This document shows, one piece after another, positions 51,618-58,893 of a stretch of DNA of 64,000 nucleotides. The stretch is from assembly GCF_024213665.1 (NCBI RefSeq), contig NZ_JANAVP010000028.1, forward strand, positions 1-64,000, given 5' to 3'. This stretch comes from Streptomyces sp. A3M-1-3. Lineage in GTDB: Bacteria > Actinomycetota > Actinomycetes > Streptomycetales > Streptomycetaceae. The translations under genes and the position numbers were made by a program. The notes below the pieces were generated by a model. That model was given only the letters and a program-made list of their open reading frames with translations. It ran no database searches and was not told where the DNA came from. Each line of letters opens with the position of its first letter. Position 1 is the first letter of the stretch.

Positions 51618-51941
51618 CTAGTTCATGACCGCCATGGCCAGCGCACGGCGGGCGCGCATCGAAACGCGCTCGGCGCGGCGCTGCATGCGGCGAGCGGCGA
51701 CCAGGCGCACGGCCTGGCGTTCCGCGTCGGCCTCACGCATGCGGTCGTGCATATGCGCACGAGCCATGGCTTCTGGGATGAGTTGCATTTCGCGGGTCCT
51801 GTTCTGACGCGAGGCGTTCGCGCCGATGGTGGTGACGTCTGAAGTCGCGGAGCCGGACGGCTCGCTGGTGGAGGGGGTCATCGGGGCCTGCTTCTGGGGA
51901 TCGTGCGTATGCGGTCGGTCGATGGTTCCGGTGATGTTCAT
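51618..51941 (-). CDS. Arg-rich small protein coupled to wblC (unknown)
   Basis: A 107-residue protein whose ATG overlaps the wblC stop (ATGA). The N-terminal half is Thr/Ser/Pro-rich and probably disordered. The C-terminal half is a long, strongly basic helix (RQAVRLVAARRMQRRAERVS), which could bind nucleic acid or ribosomes. I do not recognise a family. Because wblC controls antibiotic and ribosome-stress resistance, a translationally coupled basic protein is of interest. The ribosome site before the ATG is weak, so it depends on coupling. Confidence 0.7.
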   Translation of the reverse strand: MNITGTIDRPHTHDPQKQAPMTPSTSEPSGSATSDVTTIGANASRQNRTREMQLIPEAMARAHMHDRMREADAERQAVRLVAARRMQRRAERVSMRARRALAMAVMN

Positions 51942-52306
51942 GCCGCAACCGGGTTCTTGCGCGGACGGCCACGCGGACGCTTGCGGGCGACGACGACGCC
52001 CTGGACGAAGAGCTCGCCACCCCAGACACCCCAGGGCTCGCGGCGCTCCTTGGCACCGGCGAGGCAGGCCTCGACCAGCGGGCAGGTGCGGCAGAGCGAC
52101 TTGGCGTACTCGACATCGGCCGGCGACTCGGCGAAGAAGACCTCCGGGTCGTACGAACGGCAGGGGACGGGCACGCCGAGGTTCTCGATGGCGTCGTCGA
52201 GCGCGGTGAGCGCGGTGAGCGGAGTCAAGGTGGAGTCCTCCGGGACATCGGGCTGGGAGATCGGGCGGGAAGGCGGTACGGACGGGGCGTGCGCTTCGAG
52301 TTGCAC
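51938..52306 (-). CDS. wblC: WhiB-like redox regulator WblC (WhiB7)
   Basis: A 122-residue WhiB-family [4Fe-4S] protein: Cys49, Cys72, Cys75 and Cys81 ligate the cluster, GVWGG (93-97) is the sigma-interaction turn, and RGRPRK (112-117) is the AT-hook specific to the WhiB7/WblC subgroup. WblC binds the primary sigma factor and activates multidrug and ribosome-antibiotic resistance genes. The start is GTG with GAGGAAAG upstream. A roughly 590-base leader with a uORF and terminator precedes it. The basic small protein 51618-51941 overlaps its stop. Confidence 0.95.
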   Translation of the reverse strand: MQLEAHAPSVPPSRPISQPDVPEDSTLTPLTALTALDDAIENLGVPVPCRSYDPEVFFAESPADVEYAKSLCRTCPLVEACLAGAKERREPWGVWGGELFVQGVVVARKRPRGRPRKNPVAA

Positions 52307-52410
52307 GGTGGTTTCTTTCCTCGTCTGGTCGGTCCGGCCTGTGGGCCGGGTGTCGGCAGGTACCGGGTGCTGCTTGTCCCGAGGCCCCTTCGCTCTGTCT
52401 CATCCGTGCG

Positions 52411-52456
52411 GACAAAACAGAAGGGCCGCGGATCCCGGGTGGGGTTCCGCGGCCCT
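52411..52456 (-). terminator. Intrinsic terminator/attenuator in the wblC leader
   Basis: On the minus strand AGGGCCGCGGAACCC pairs with GGGATCCGCGGCCCT (15 bp, one mismatch) and is followed by the U-rich run TCTGTTTTGTC. It lies between the uORF stop (52480) and the wblC start (52306). Antibiotic-dependent readthrough of such a leader terminator is the known way WhiB7/WblC is induced. Confidence 0.85.
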
Positions 52457-52479
52457 GAAGGCGCCTGCCTGATCCTGGA

Positions 52480-52785
52480 TCAGGCTGGATCACTCCAGGG
52501 TTCGAGCCCACGGAAGGCCCACATCGTGTGGTGCTGCGTCGTCTGCTTCTTGGATCCGGCACCGGCTGCCGCAAAGGCATAGGCCCGAGCCTGTGCCGCT
52601 GCTACTGCTGCTTCCGGTGCCTGGGTCGGTCGCTCATTGCGCTCCCGCACGGGGAGGCTCGCCAGGGCCACAGGGCTGACGGCGGAAATGCCGGACAGAC
52701 CGGTGCCACGGAGCGAAGAGCCGAGCGGGCAGGTGGCGACGACCGAGCGATCGGTCATTTTGGTAAAGGTCATGAAGCTGGTCAC
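52480..52785 (-). CDS. Leader ORF (uORF) of wblC, 101 codons
   Basis: The reading frame from GTG 52785 is preceded by GAGGAGG eight bases upstream and starts MTSFMTFTKMTDRSVVATCP. It ends GLEPWSDPA at 52480, about 24 bases before the attenuator stem. The Thr/Ser-rich N-terminus and Ala-rich centre do not resemble a folded enzyme. Its place, ribosome site and proximity to the terminator suggest a regulatory leader peptide: ribosome stalling on it would alter terminator folding. A functional protein product cannot be excluded. Confidence 0.7.
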   Translation of the reverse strand: MTSFMTFTKMTDRSVVATCPLGSSLRGTGLSGISAVSPVALASLPVRERNERPTQAPEAAVAAAQARAYAFAAAGAGSKKQTTQHHTMWAFRGLEPWSDPA

Positions 52786-52904
52786 TGGTCTCGCCTCCTC
52801 TCGGCGTCTCGGGGAGCCCCCCAAGGGGGCCTTCTCCCATGCGTATTCGGATAAGTACAGCACGAAGACAGGGCTTCAGAGAAGCCGCTGTTCCCGTGGT
52901 TAAG

Positions 52905-52944
52905 AACCTATGGGGCTTCGCAGGGCATGCGCAAACTATTTTTT
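52905..52944 (-). promoter_or_regulatory. wblC promoter with AT-rich WblC site
   Basis: On the minus strand an AT-rich run (AAAAAATAG, 52936-52944) lies just upstream of a -35-like TTTGCG (52930-52935). TAGGTT or CATAGG at 52905-52912 serves as a -10. WhiB7/WblC-dependent promoters have an AT-rich element next to the -35, bound by the AT-hook, so autoactivation is expected. Confidence 0.55.
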
Positions 52945-52957
52945 CGACGAGTTTGCA

Positions 52958-55135
52958 TCAGTCCTCCTCGTCGACTCCCCCAAGCTCCTCACCTGCGCAG
53001 ATGGCCAGCACATCGGTGCCGAAGCGCTCGACTTTACGTCCGCCTACGCCGGAGATCTGCTGGAGCTCAGCCTCGCTGCCCGGCACCGCCTCGGCGATCG
53101 CCATCAGCGTCTTGTCGGTGAAGACGCAGAACGCGGGCTGGCCCAGTTCCTTCGCCTGGCCGACGCGCCACTCGCGCAGCCGCTCGTAGAGCGCCTCGTC
53201 CATGTCCGAGGGGCAGTCCTCACAGCGCATCAGTTTCATCTCGCCGGCGTCGGTCAGCGTCCGTCCGCAGACCCGGCACTGGACCGGCCCCCGGCGCCCA
53301 CGCTTGCGGCCGCTGCCCCGCTCCACTCCACCGGCGTCCACCGCACCCCCGCGGGTGCCCGTCGCCGGCGAGCCGGGGCGCAGCCCGTTCAGGAAGCGGC
53401 TGGGGCGGCGCCCGGCGCGGCCGCCCGGAGAGCGGGACAGCGCCCAGGACAGGTTCAGATGCAGCCGCGCCCTGGTCACCCCGACGTAGAGGAGCCGCCG
53501 CTCCTCCTCGACCTGCTCGTCGGTCTTGGCGTACGTGATCGGCATCATTCCCTCGGTGAGACCTACCAGGAACACGGCGTCCCACTCCAGGCCCTTGGCC
53601 GCATGGAGGCTGGCCAGGGTGACGCCCTGGACGGTGGGGGCGTGCTGGGCGGCCGCGCGCTCGTCCAGCTCCGTGATCAGGTCGGAGAGAGTGGCCGAGC
53701 CCCTGGCCTTCGTAAAGTCCTCCGAGAGCCGGACCAGCGCGGCGAGCGACTCCCACTGGTCGCGGACCGCGCCCGAGCCTGCCGGGGGCTGGGTGCTCCA
53801 GCCGTTGCCGCTGAGGACCGCGCGCACCTGGGAGGGCAGGTCGACGACATCGTCGAGCAGCGGGTCGTTGTCCCCGAAGCGGGCGGCGCTGCGCAGGCCC
53901 GCGATCGCCTTGCGCACCTCCTGCCGCTCGAAGAACCGCTCCGCGCCGCGCAGCTGGTAGGGCACTCCGATGTCGGCGAGCGCCTGTTCGTACACCTCGG
54001 ACTGCGCGTTGATCCGGTACAGCACGGCGATCTCGCCCGCCGGGACTCCGGCCGCGATCAGGTCACGGATCCGCCGGGCGGTGCCTTCGGCCTCGGCCGG
54101 CTCGTCCGCGTACTCCGTGTAGGCCGGATCGGGGCCGGGCTCGCGCTGCGAGATCAGCTCGAGCCGGTGCTCCGCGGCACGGCCCTCGGCCTGGCCCAGC
54201 AGACCGTTGGCCAGATGCACCACCTGCGGGGTGGAGCGGTAGTCACGGACCAGCTTCACCACGGTCGCGTCGGGGTGGCGGGTACGGAAGTTCAGCAGGT
54301 GGTCCGGGGTGGCGCCGGTGAACGAGTAGATCGTCTGGCTCGCGTCACCGACCACGCAGAGGCTGTCCCGGTCCCCGAGCCAGAGTTCGAGCAGCCGCTG
54401 CTGGAGCGGGCTGACGTCCTGGTACTCATCAACCACGAAGTGCTGGTACTGGCGGCGGATCTGGTCCGCGATGTCGTGCCGGTCCTGGAGGATGCCGACG
54501 GTCAGCAGCAGCACGTCCTCGAAGTCGATCATCGCCCGGTCGCGCTTGAGCTGCTCGTACAGGCCGTAGACCTGGGAGATCTCCGCCGGGTCCCGCGGTG
54601 CCTCGCGGCCCGCTTTCACCGCGGCCGCCGGATAGTCGGCGGGGACGGTCTGGGTAACCTTCGCCCACTCGATCTCGCCCGTCACGTCCCGCAGCTCATT
54701 GCGGTCGAGGCGGATCCGGCAGCGCGCCGCGGCCTCGGCGACCAGCTGGACCTTGCGCTCCACGAGCCGCGGCAGATCGCCGCCGACGGCTTTCGGCCAG
54801 AAGTACTGGAGCTGGCGCAGGGCCGCGGAGTGGAACGTCCGGGCCTGGACGCCGCCCGCCCCCAGCTCGCGCAGCCGGCCGCGCATCTCGCCCGCGGCGC
54901 GGTTGGTGAAGGTGACGGCCAGCACACTCGCGGGCTGCAGTATCCCTGCGCGCACGCCGTACGCGATCCGGTGGGTGATCGCCCGCGTCTTGCCCGTGCC
55001 GGCCCCCGCCAGCACGCACACCGGACCGTGCAGGGCCGTGGCCACCTCGCGCTGCTCCGGGTCGAGCCCGGCGAGCACCGCGTCAGGTGAGTCAGGAACC
55101 TGCGGGAAGGGGGAGGAGTGCGTTGCTGCTGTCAC
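52958..55135 (-). CDS. uvrD2: ATP-dependent DNA helicase UvrD2
   Basis: An SF1A helicase of 725 residues from GTG 55135. Walker A GAGTGKT (44-50), DEYQD (Walker B), GDASQTIYSF, and motif VI YVGVTRARLHL are present. It carries the UvrD2-specific tetra-Cys motif (CRVCG...CEDC) and a C-terminal HRDC domain (AFCVFTDKTLMAIAEAVPG). M. tuberculosis UvrD2 has the same layout and is an essential 3'-5' helicase. It is divergent from the mycoredoxin gene. Confidence 0.95.
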   Translation of the reverse strand: MTAATHSSPFPQVPDSPDAVLAGLDPEQREVATALHGPVCVLAGAGTGKTRAITHRIAYGVRAGILQPASVLAVTFTNRAAGEMRGRLRELGAGGVQARTFHSAALRQLQYFWPKAVGGDLPRLVERKVQLVAEAAARCRIRLDRNELRDVTGEIEWAKVTQTVPADYPAAAVKAGREAPRDPAEISQVYGLYEQLKRDRAMIDFEDVLLLTVGILQDRHDIADQIRRQYQHFVVDEYQDVSPLQQRLLELWLGDRDSLCVVGDASQTIYSFTGATPDHLLNFRTRHPDATVVKLVRDYRSTPQVVHLANGLLGQAEGRAAEHRLELISQREPGPDPAYTEYADEPAEAEGTARRIRDLIAAGVPAGEIAVLYRINAQSEVYEQALADIGVPYQLRGAERFFERQEVRKAIAGLRSAARFGDNDPLLDDVVDLPSQVRAVLSGNGWSTQPPAGSGAVRDQWESLAALVRLSEDFTKARGSATLSDLITELDERAAAQHAPTVQGVTLASLHAAKGLEWDAVFLVGLTEGMMPITYAKTDEQVEEERRLLYVGVTRARLHLNLSWALSRSPGGRAGRRPSRFLNGLRPGSPATGTRGGAVDAGGVERGSGRKRGRRGPVQCRVCGRTLTDAGEMKLMRCEDCPSDMDEALYERLREWRVGQAKELGQPAFCVFTDKTLMAIAEAVPGSEAELQQISGVGGRKVERFGTDVLAICAGEELGGVDEED

Positions 55136-55212
55136 ACCGCCATGCTGCCAGGTCCACGGAGGCGCTTGGTTCACGTTGTCCACAGGGGGACGGGTGCAGT
55201 CGTACAAGTGCG

Positions 55213-55238
55213 GGAATGGTGACCGGGTCGCGTACGTT
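55213..55238 (+). promoter_or_regulatory. Sigma-R-type promoter of the mycoredoxin gene
   Basis: GGAAT (55213-55217) and GTT (55236-55238) are separated by exactly 18 bases, matching the GGAAT-N18/19-GTT consensus. The start would lie about 55 bases upstream of the mycoredoxin ATG. Mycothiol and thioredoxin genes are classic sigma-R targets. Confidence 0.82.
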
Positions 55239-55297
55239 CCCCTTCATTGCGGCCACGCACCGACATACCCGAGCGAACCAGAGGAGCGCGAGAGACC

Positions 55298-55540
55298 ATG
55301 CAGGGACCTGTGACGATGTACAGCACCACCTGGTGCGGCTACTGCCGCCGGCTGAAGAGCCAGATGGACCGCGAAGGAATCGCGTACACCGAGATCAACA
55401 TCGAGCAGGACCCGGCCTCCGCGGCCTTTGTCGAAAAGGCGAACGGCGGCAACCAGACCGTGCCTACAGTTCTATTCGCTGACGGATCGACGCTGACCAA
55501 CCCGTCGCTGGCGCAGGTCAAGCAGAAGGTCGGTGCCTGA
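55298..55540 (+). CDS. mrx1: Mycoredoxin-1
   Basis: An 80-residue glutaredoxin-fold protein with the active site CGYC (Cys13, Cys16), which reduces mycothiol mixed disulphides. TVPTVLFADG is the cis-Pro loop. The start MQGPVTMYSTTW at ATG 55298 follows GAGGAG. A sigma-R-type promoter lies upstream, linking it to the sigR-rsrA thiol-stress circuit 32 kb away in this window. Confidence 0.94.
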   Translation: MQGPVTMYSTTWCGYCRRLKSQMDREGIAYTEINIEQDPASAAFVEKANGGNQTVPTVLFADGSTLTNPSLAQVKQKVGA

Positions 55541-55562
55541 CCCGAGGGCGGACCGGACAGGA

Positions 55563-55607
55563 GCGTCCGTACCCCCGGTGCCGATGGGCACTCGGGGGTA
55601 CGGACGC
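55563..55607. terminator. Terminator after mrx1
   Basis: Perfect 15-bp outer stem (55563-55577 and 55593-55607) enclosing an inner GTGCC/GGCAC stem; probably acts on both mrx1 and the convergent secreted-protein gene. Confidence 0.88.
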
Positions 55608-55640
55608 GCCGCGCAGGCCGGGCCGGCGCATTGAGCGCTA

Positions 55641-56159
55641 TCACACAGGTGTACCCGGAATCGGGATGAACCCCGGGCCACAAGCCGATGCGAGGTTGGC
55701 GCCGGTGAACGGAGTGGGGCCGTAGGTGCACACAGCCTGGTAGCCCAGTCCGTCGGTGGTCATCAGGTTCACGAACAGCAGGCGCACGGTGCTGGTACTT
55801 TCGGTGGCCGACACAGCGGTGTCCACCACACACTGCGGGGCACCGGGCAGGACTTCCAGGTTGATCCAGGCTCCCACGTTCCGGCTGTCGTTGAGGAACG
55901 CATTCCCCTCCCAGTTTGTCGCAGACCGGAACTGGGTGCCTTGAAGAGGTCCGGAGTCCACGACGGCGGAGCTGATGTCGAGTTCGTTCCGGCCACATTT
56001 GTCCCCATGGCCGTCGTCGCTCTGCGCGGCGGTCGCCGGCGCGGCCATGAGGGCCCCGAAGAGTACGGCTCCGGTGACTGCCGAAAGACCTCTGGCAGCC
56101 CATCTCAGACTGCCGGACGGGCCATCGGCACGTCGTGGGCCCCTGCGCTCGGAGTTCAT
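55641..56159 (-). CDS. Secreted protein of unknown function
   Basis: A 172-residue protein with a signal peptide (RGLSAVTGAVLFGALMAAPA, cleavage near TAA-QSD). The mature part is rich in Thr, Asn, Gly and small residues with four Cys (for example PQCVVDTAVSA and ASACGPGFI), consistent with an exported beta-rich domain. I recognise no family. Its codon use is less GC3-biased than its neighbours, with more A/T third positions, so recent acquisition is possible. The 214 bases to nudC hold nothing I can support. Confidence 0.75.
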   Translation of the reverse strand: MNSERRGPRRADGPSGSLRWAARGLSAVTGAVLFGALMAAPATAAQSDDGHGDKCGRNELDISSAVVDSGPLQGTQFRSATNWEGNAFLNDSRNVGAWINLEVLPGAPQCVVDTAVSATESTSTVRLLFVNLMTTDGLGYQAVCTYGPTPFTGANLASACGPGFIPIPGTPV

Positions 56160-56373
56160 TCGCTGATTTCTCCCTGTGCGAGAACGAGGACCACCCTGCG
56201 GTGCCGAAGGGGTTGCTCTCTTCCGCTCACTGCCCCGGGCGCGCGTGGCGATCTATGGCGAAGTCGAAGATCCCCCGAGCAGCACACGCGAGAGCATCAT
56301 CGTCTTGATGATCACTCAAGGGGAGCAACGCGGTGCCTCGAACAGTCCAGCCGACGGACGAGGGACGGGACGG

Positions 56374-57441
56374 TCAGTGCAGCGGCTTCGGCAGCGGCTT
56401 GCCGTACCAGAGCTCGACCAGGCGGGCGGCGATCGAGATACCCGACGGAGGCAGGATCTCCCCGGACTCGATCGCGGCCCGCAGGTCTTCGCGCGAGAAC
56501 CAGCGGGCCTCGTGGATCTCTTCGCCGTCCACGTTGATCACAGAGCCCTCGGGCGACGCGGCACGGGCCATGAAGCCCAGCATCAGGCTGGACGGGAACG
56601 GCCAGGGCTGGCTGGCGACGTACTCGACCCGGCCGACCGTGACACCCACCTCCTCGAACACCTCCCGCGCCACCGACTGCTCGATCGACTCGCCCGGCTC
56701 CACGAACCCGGCGAGCGTCGAGAAGCGGCCTTCCGGCCAGTGCATCTGGCGGCCCAGCAGCGCACGGTCCTCAGCGTCCGTCACCAGCATGATCACGGCC
56801 GGGTCGGTACGCGGGTAGTGCTCGGCGCCGCACGCCTGGCAGCGGCGGATGTGCCCGGCCGCCGCGACGACCGTGCGCTCGCCGCAGCGCGAGCAGAAGC
56901 GGTGCAGCCGCTGCCAGTTCTCCAGGGCGACCGCGTGCACCATCAGGCCCGCGTCCCGGGGGGACAGCAGCAGCCCGGCCTCGCGGAGTCCGGCGGGACG
57001 GGCCGACTGGTCCATGCGGCCGGGCAGCGCGTCCTTCTGCAGCGCGAAATAGCTGACCCCGTCGTCGTCCGTACCCAGGAAGTAGCGGTGCGTCTCGGTC
57101 GGCGGGGCCTCGAAGGCCGGCGTCATGACGAGTGCGGTGCCGCCGTCGGGGGTGTCGTCGACCAGCACCTGCCCGCCGGATACCACGAAGACCCGGGTCG
57201 TCGGGTGGCTCCAGGCGGCGGCGAGCCATGCCTCGTCGAGGCGGTGGTGGGCGGCGCGCTCGATGCCGCTCGGGGCGGTGAGCCCGATCGGCCCGAGCGG
57301 CCCGGCCGACCCGGCCGGCGCGGTCGGTCCGGTCGGCACGGTCGGCGCGGCCGGCGCGGTCGGCACGGTCGGTCCGGTCGGTACGGTCGGACGGTCGGCG
57401 ACGGTCTCGGGGCGGCCGTAGTGGTCGGTCGAGGTGCTCAC
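56374..57441 (-). CDS. nudC: NAD+ diphosphatase NudC
   Basis: A Nudix enzyme cleaving NAD(H) and NAD-capped RNA; about 355 residues from GTG 57441 (GGAAG upstream). The zinc ribbon is CSRCG and CQACG; the Nudix box is GFVEPGESIEQSVAREVFEE; the NudC-specific SQPWPFPSSLM is present. The N-terminus carries a low-complexity Pro-Thr-Gly repeat (PTVPTGPT units, bases 57300-57410) not found in the catalytic core. It lies upstream of the terminus of an M20 peptidase gene. Confidence 0.94.
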   Translation of the reverse strand: MSTSTDHYGRPETVADRPTVPTGPTVPTAPAAPTVPTGPTAPAGSAGPLGPIGLTAPSGIERAAHHRLDEAWLAAAWSHPTTRVFVVSGGQVLVDDTPDGGTALVMTPAFEAPPTETHRYFLGTDDDGVSYFALQKDALPGRMDQSARPAGLREAGLLLSPRDAGLMVHAVALENWQRLHRFCSRCGERTVVAAAGHIRRCQACGAEHYPRTDPAVIMLVTDAEDRALLGRQMHWPEGRFSTLAGFVEPGESIEQSVAREVFEEVGVTVGRVEYVASQPWPFPSSLMLGFMARAASPEGSVINVDGEEIHEARWFSREDLRAAIESGEILPPSGISIAARLVELWYGKPLPKPLH

Positions 57442-57485
57442 AGGTGCTTCCAACTCCCCCGGTGGATGTGGGTGGTACGGGCTGC

Positions 57486-58884
57486 TCAGGCGCTGCGCCA
57501 GGTGGCGGCGAGGTCGCCCCAGAGGTAGGCGGTGGTTTCGACGCCCTTGAGGAGCAGGTCGAGTTCGACCTTCTCGTTGGGGGCGTGCCAGCCGTCGGAG
57601 GGTACGGAGATCCCGAGGAAGAGCACCGGCGCGCCGAGCACGTCCCGCAGGTCGGCGGCCGGCCCCGAGCCCCCTTCACGGGTGAAGAGGATCTGTCGGC
57701 CGAAGGCCCGGCCCATGGCGCGTACGACCGACTGGAGCGCGGGGTGGTCCAGCGGGGTCAGGCAGGGGCGGGTCGCCGCGCCGAAAGTGATCTTGTGGCG
57801 GATGCCGTCCGGGACCTGGGTGGCGACCCAGTCGCGTACGGACTGCTCGATCCGGTCCGGGTCCTGGCCGGCGACCAGTCGGAACGACAGCTTCAGCTGG
57901 GCGCTCGACGGGATGATCGTCTTGCCGCCGGGACCCTGGTAACCGCCGCCGATGCCGTTGACCTCGGCGGTCGGACGGGCCCAGATCCGTTCCAGGGTGG
58001 TGAGACCGGCCTCCCCGAGGGTGCCGTACGACTTGGCCGTACGCAGCCACTCGGCCTCGTCGAAGGGGAGCGCGGCGAACAGTTCGCGCTCCCGCTCGGA
58101 GAGCTCGACGATGCCGTCGTAGAACCCGGGGACGGTGACCCGCTCGTCGGCGTCGTGCAGGGCCGCGACCAGGCGGGCCGCGGTCGTCGCCGGGTTGGGC
58201 ACGGCGCCGCCGAAGGAGCCCGAGTGGATGTCCTGGTCCGGTCCGTACAGCTCGATCTCGCAGTCCGCGAGTCCGCGCATGCCCGTACACACGGTCGGGG
58301 TCGTCTCCGACCACATGCCGGTGTCGGAGACGATCACGGTGTCGGCGGCGAGGCGCGCCGCGTGCTGTTCGACCAGGGCGCGGAAGTGCGGCGACCCGGA
58401 CTCCTCCTCGCCCTCGACGAGCAGCTTGAGGTTCACCGCGGGGGCGGTCCGGCCGGTGGCGGCGAGGTGGGCCCGGACCCAGGGTGTGGAAGAAGACCTG
58501 GCCCTTGTCGTCGGCCGCGCCGCGTCCGTACATCCGGCCGTCGATGACCTCCGGCTCGAACGGGTCCGTGTGCCAGCCGTCCTCGTGCGCGGCGGGCTGT
58601 ACGTCGTGGTGGCCGTACACCAGCACCGTGGGCGCGTCGGGGTCGCCGGAGGGCCACTCTGCGAAGACCGCGGGTGCGCCGTCGGTCGGCCAGACCTCGG
58701 TGACCGGAAAGCCGGTCTCCGCGAGCTTCGCCGCCAGCCAGTCGGCGCTGCGCCGTACGTCCGCGGCGTGCTCCGGCTGCGCCGACACGGACGGGATGCG
58801 CAGCCAGTCGGCCAGGTCGGCGAGGAAGGCGGCCCGGTTCTGTTCTATGTACGTACGGACGGCGCTGTCCGGGGTGTCGCTCAT
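57486..58884 (-). pseudogene. M20-family dipeptidase, frameshifted
   Basis: Together the two frames encode an M20 zinc peptidase of about 465 residues. The N-terminal frame has VYGHHDVQP (metal His/Asp) and YGRGAADDKGQ (bridging Asp); the C-terminal frame continues with LLVEGEEESGS (catalytic and metal Glu) and ends WRSA at 57486. Between them one base is missing in the G run at 58478-58480, because HTLG should read on to RAHLAATGR. It is a pseudogene or a sequence indel; the rest of both halves is intact. Confidence 0.85.
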
Positions 58885-58893
58885 GCCCCGAGC

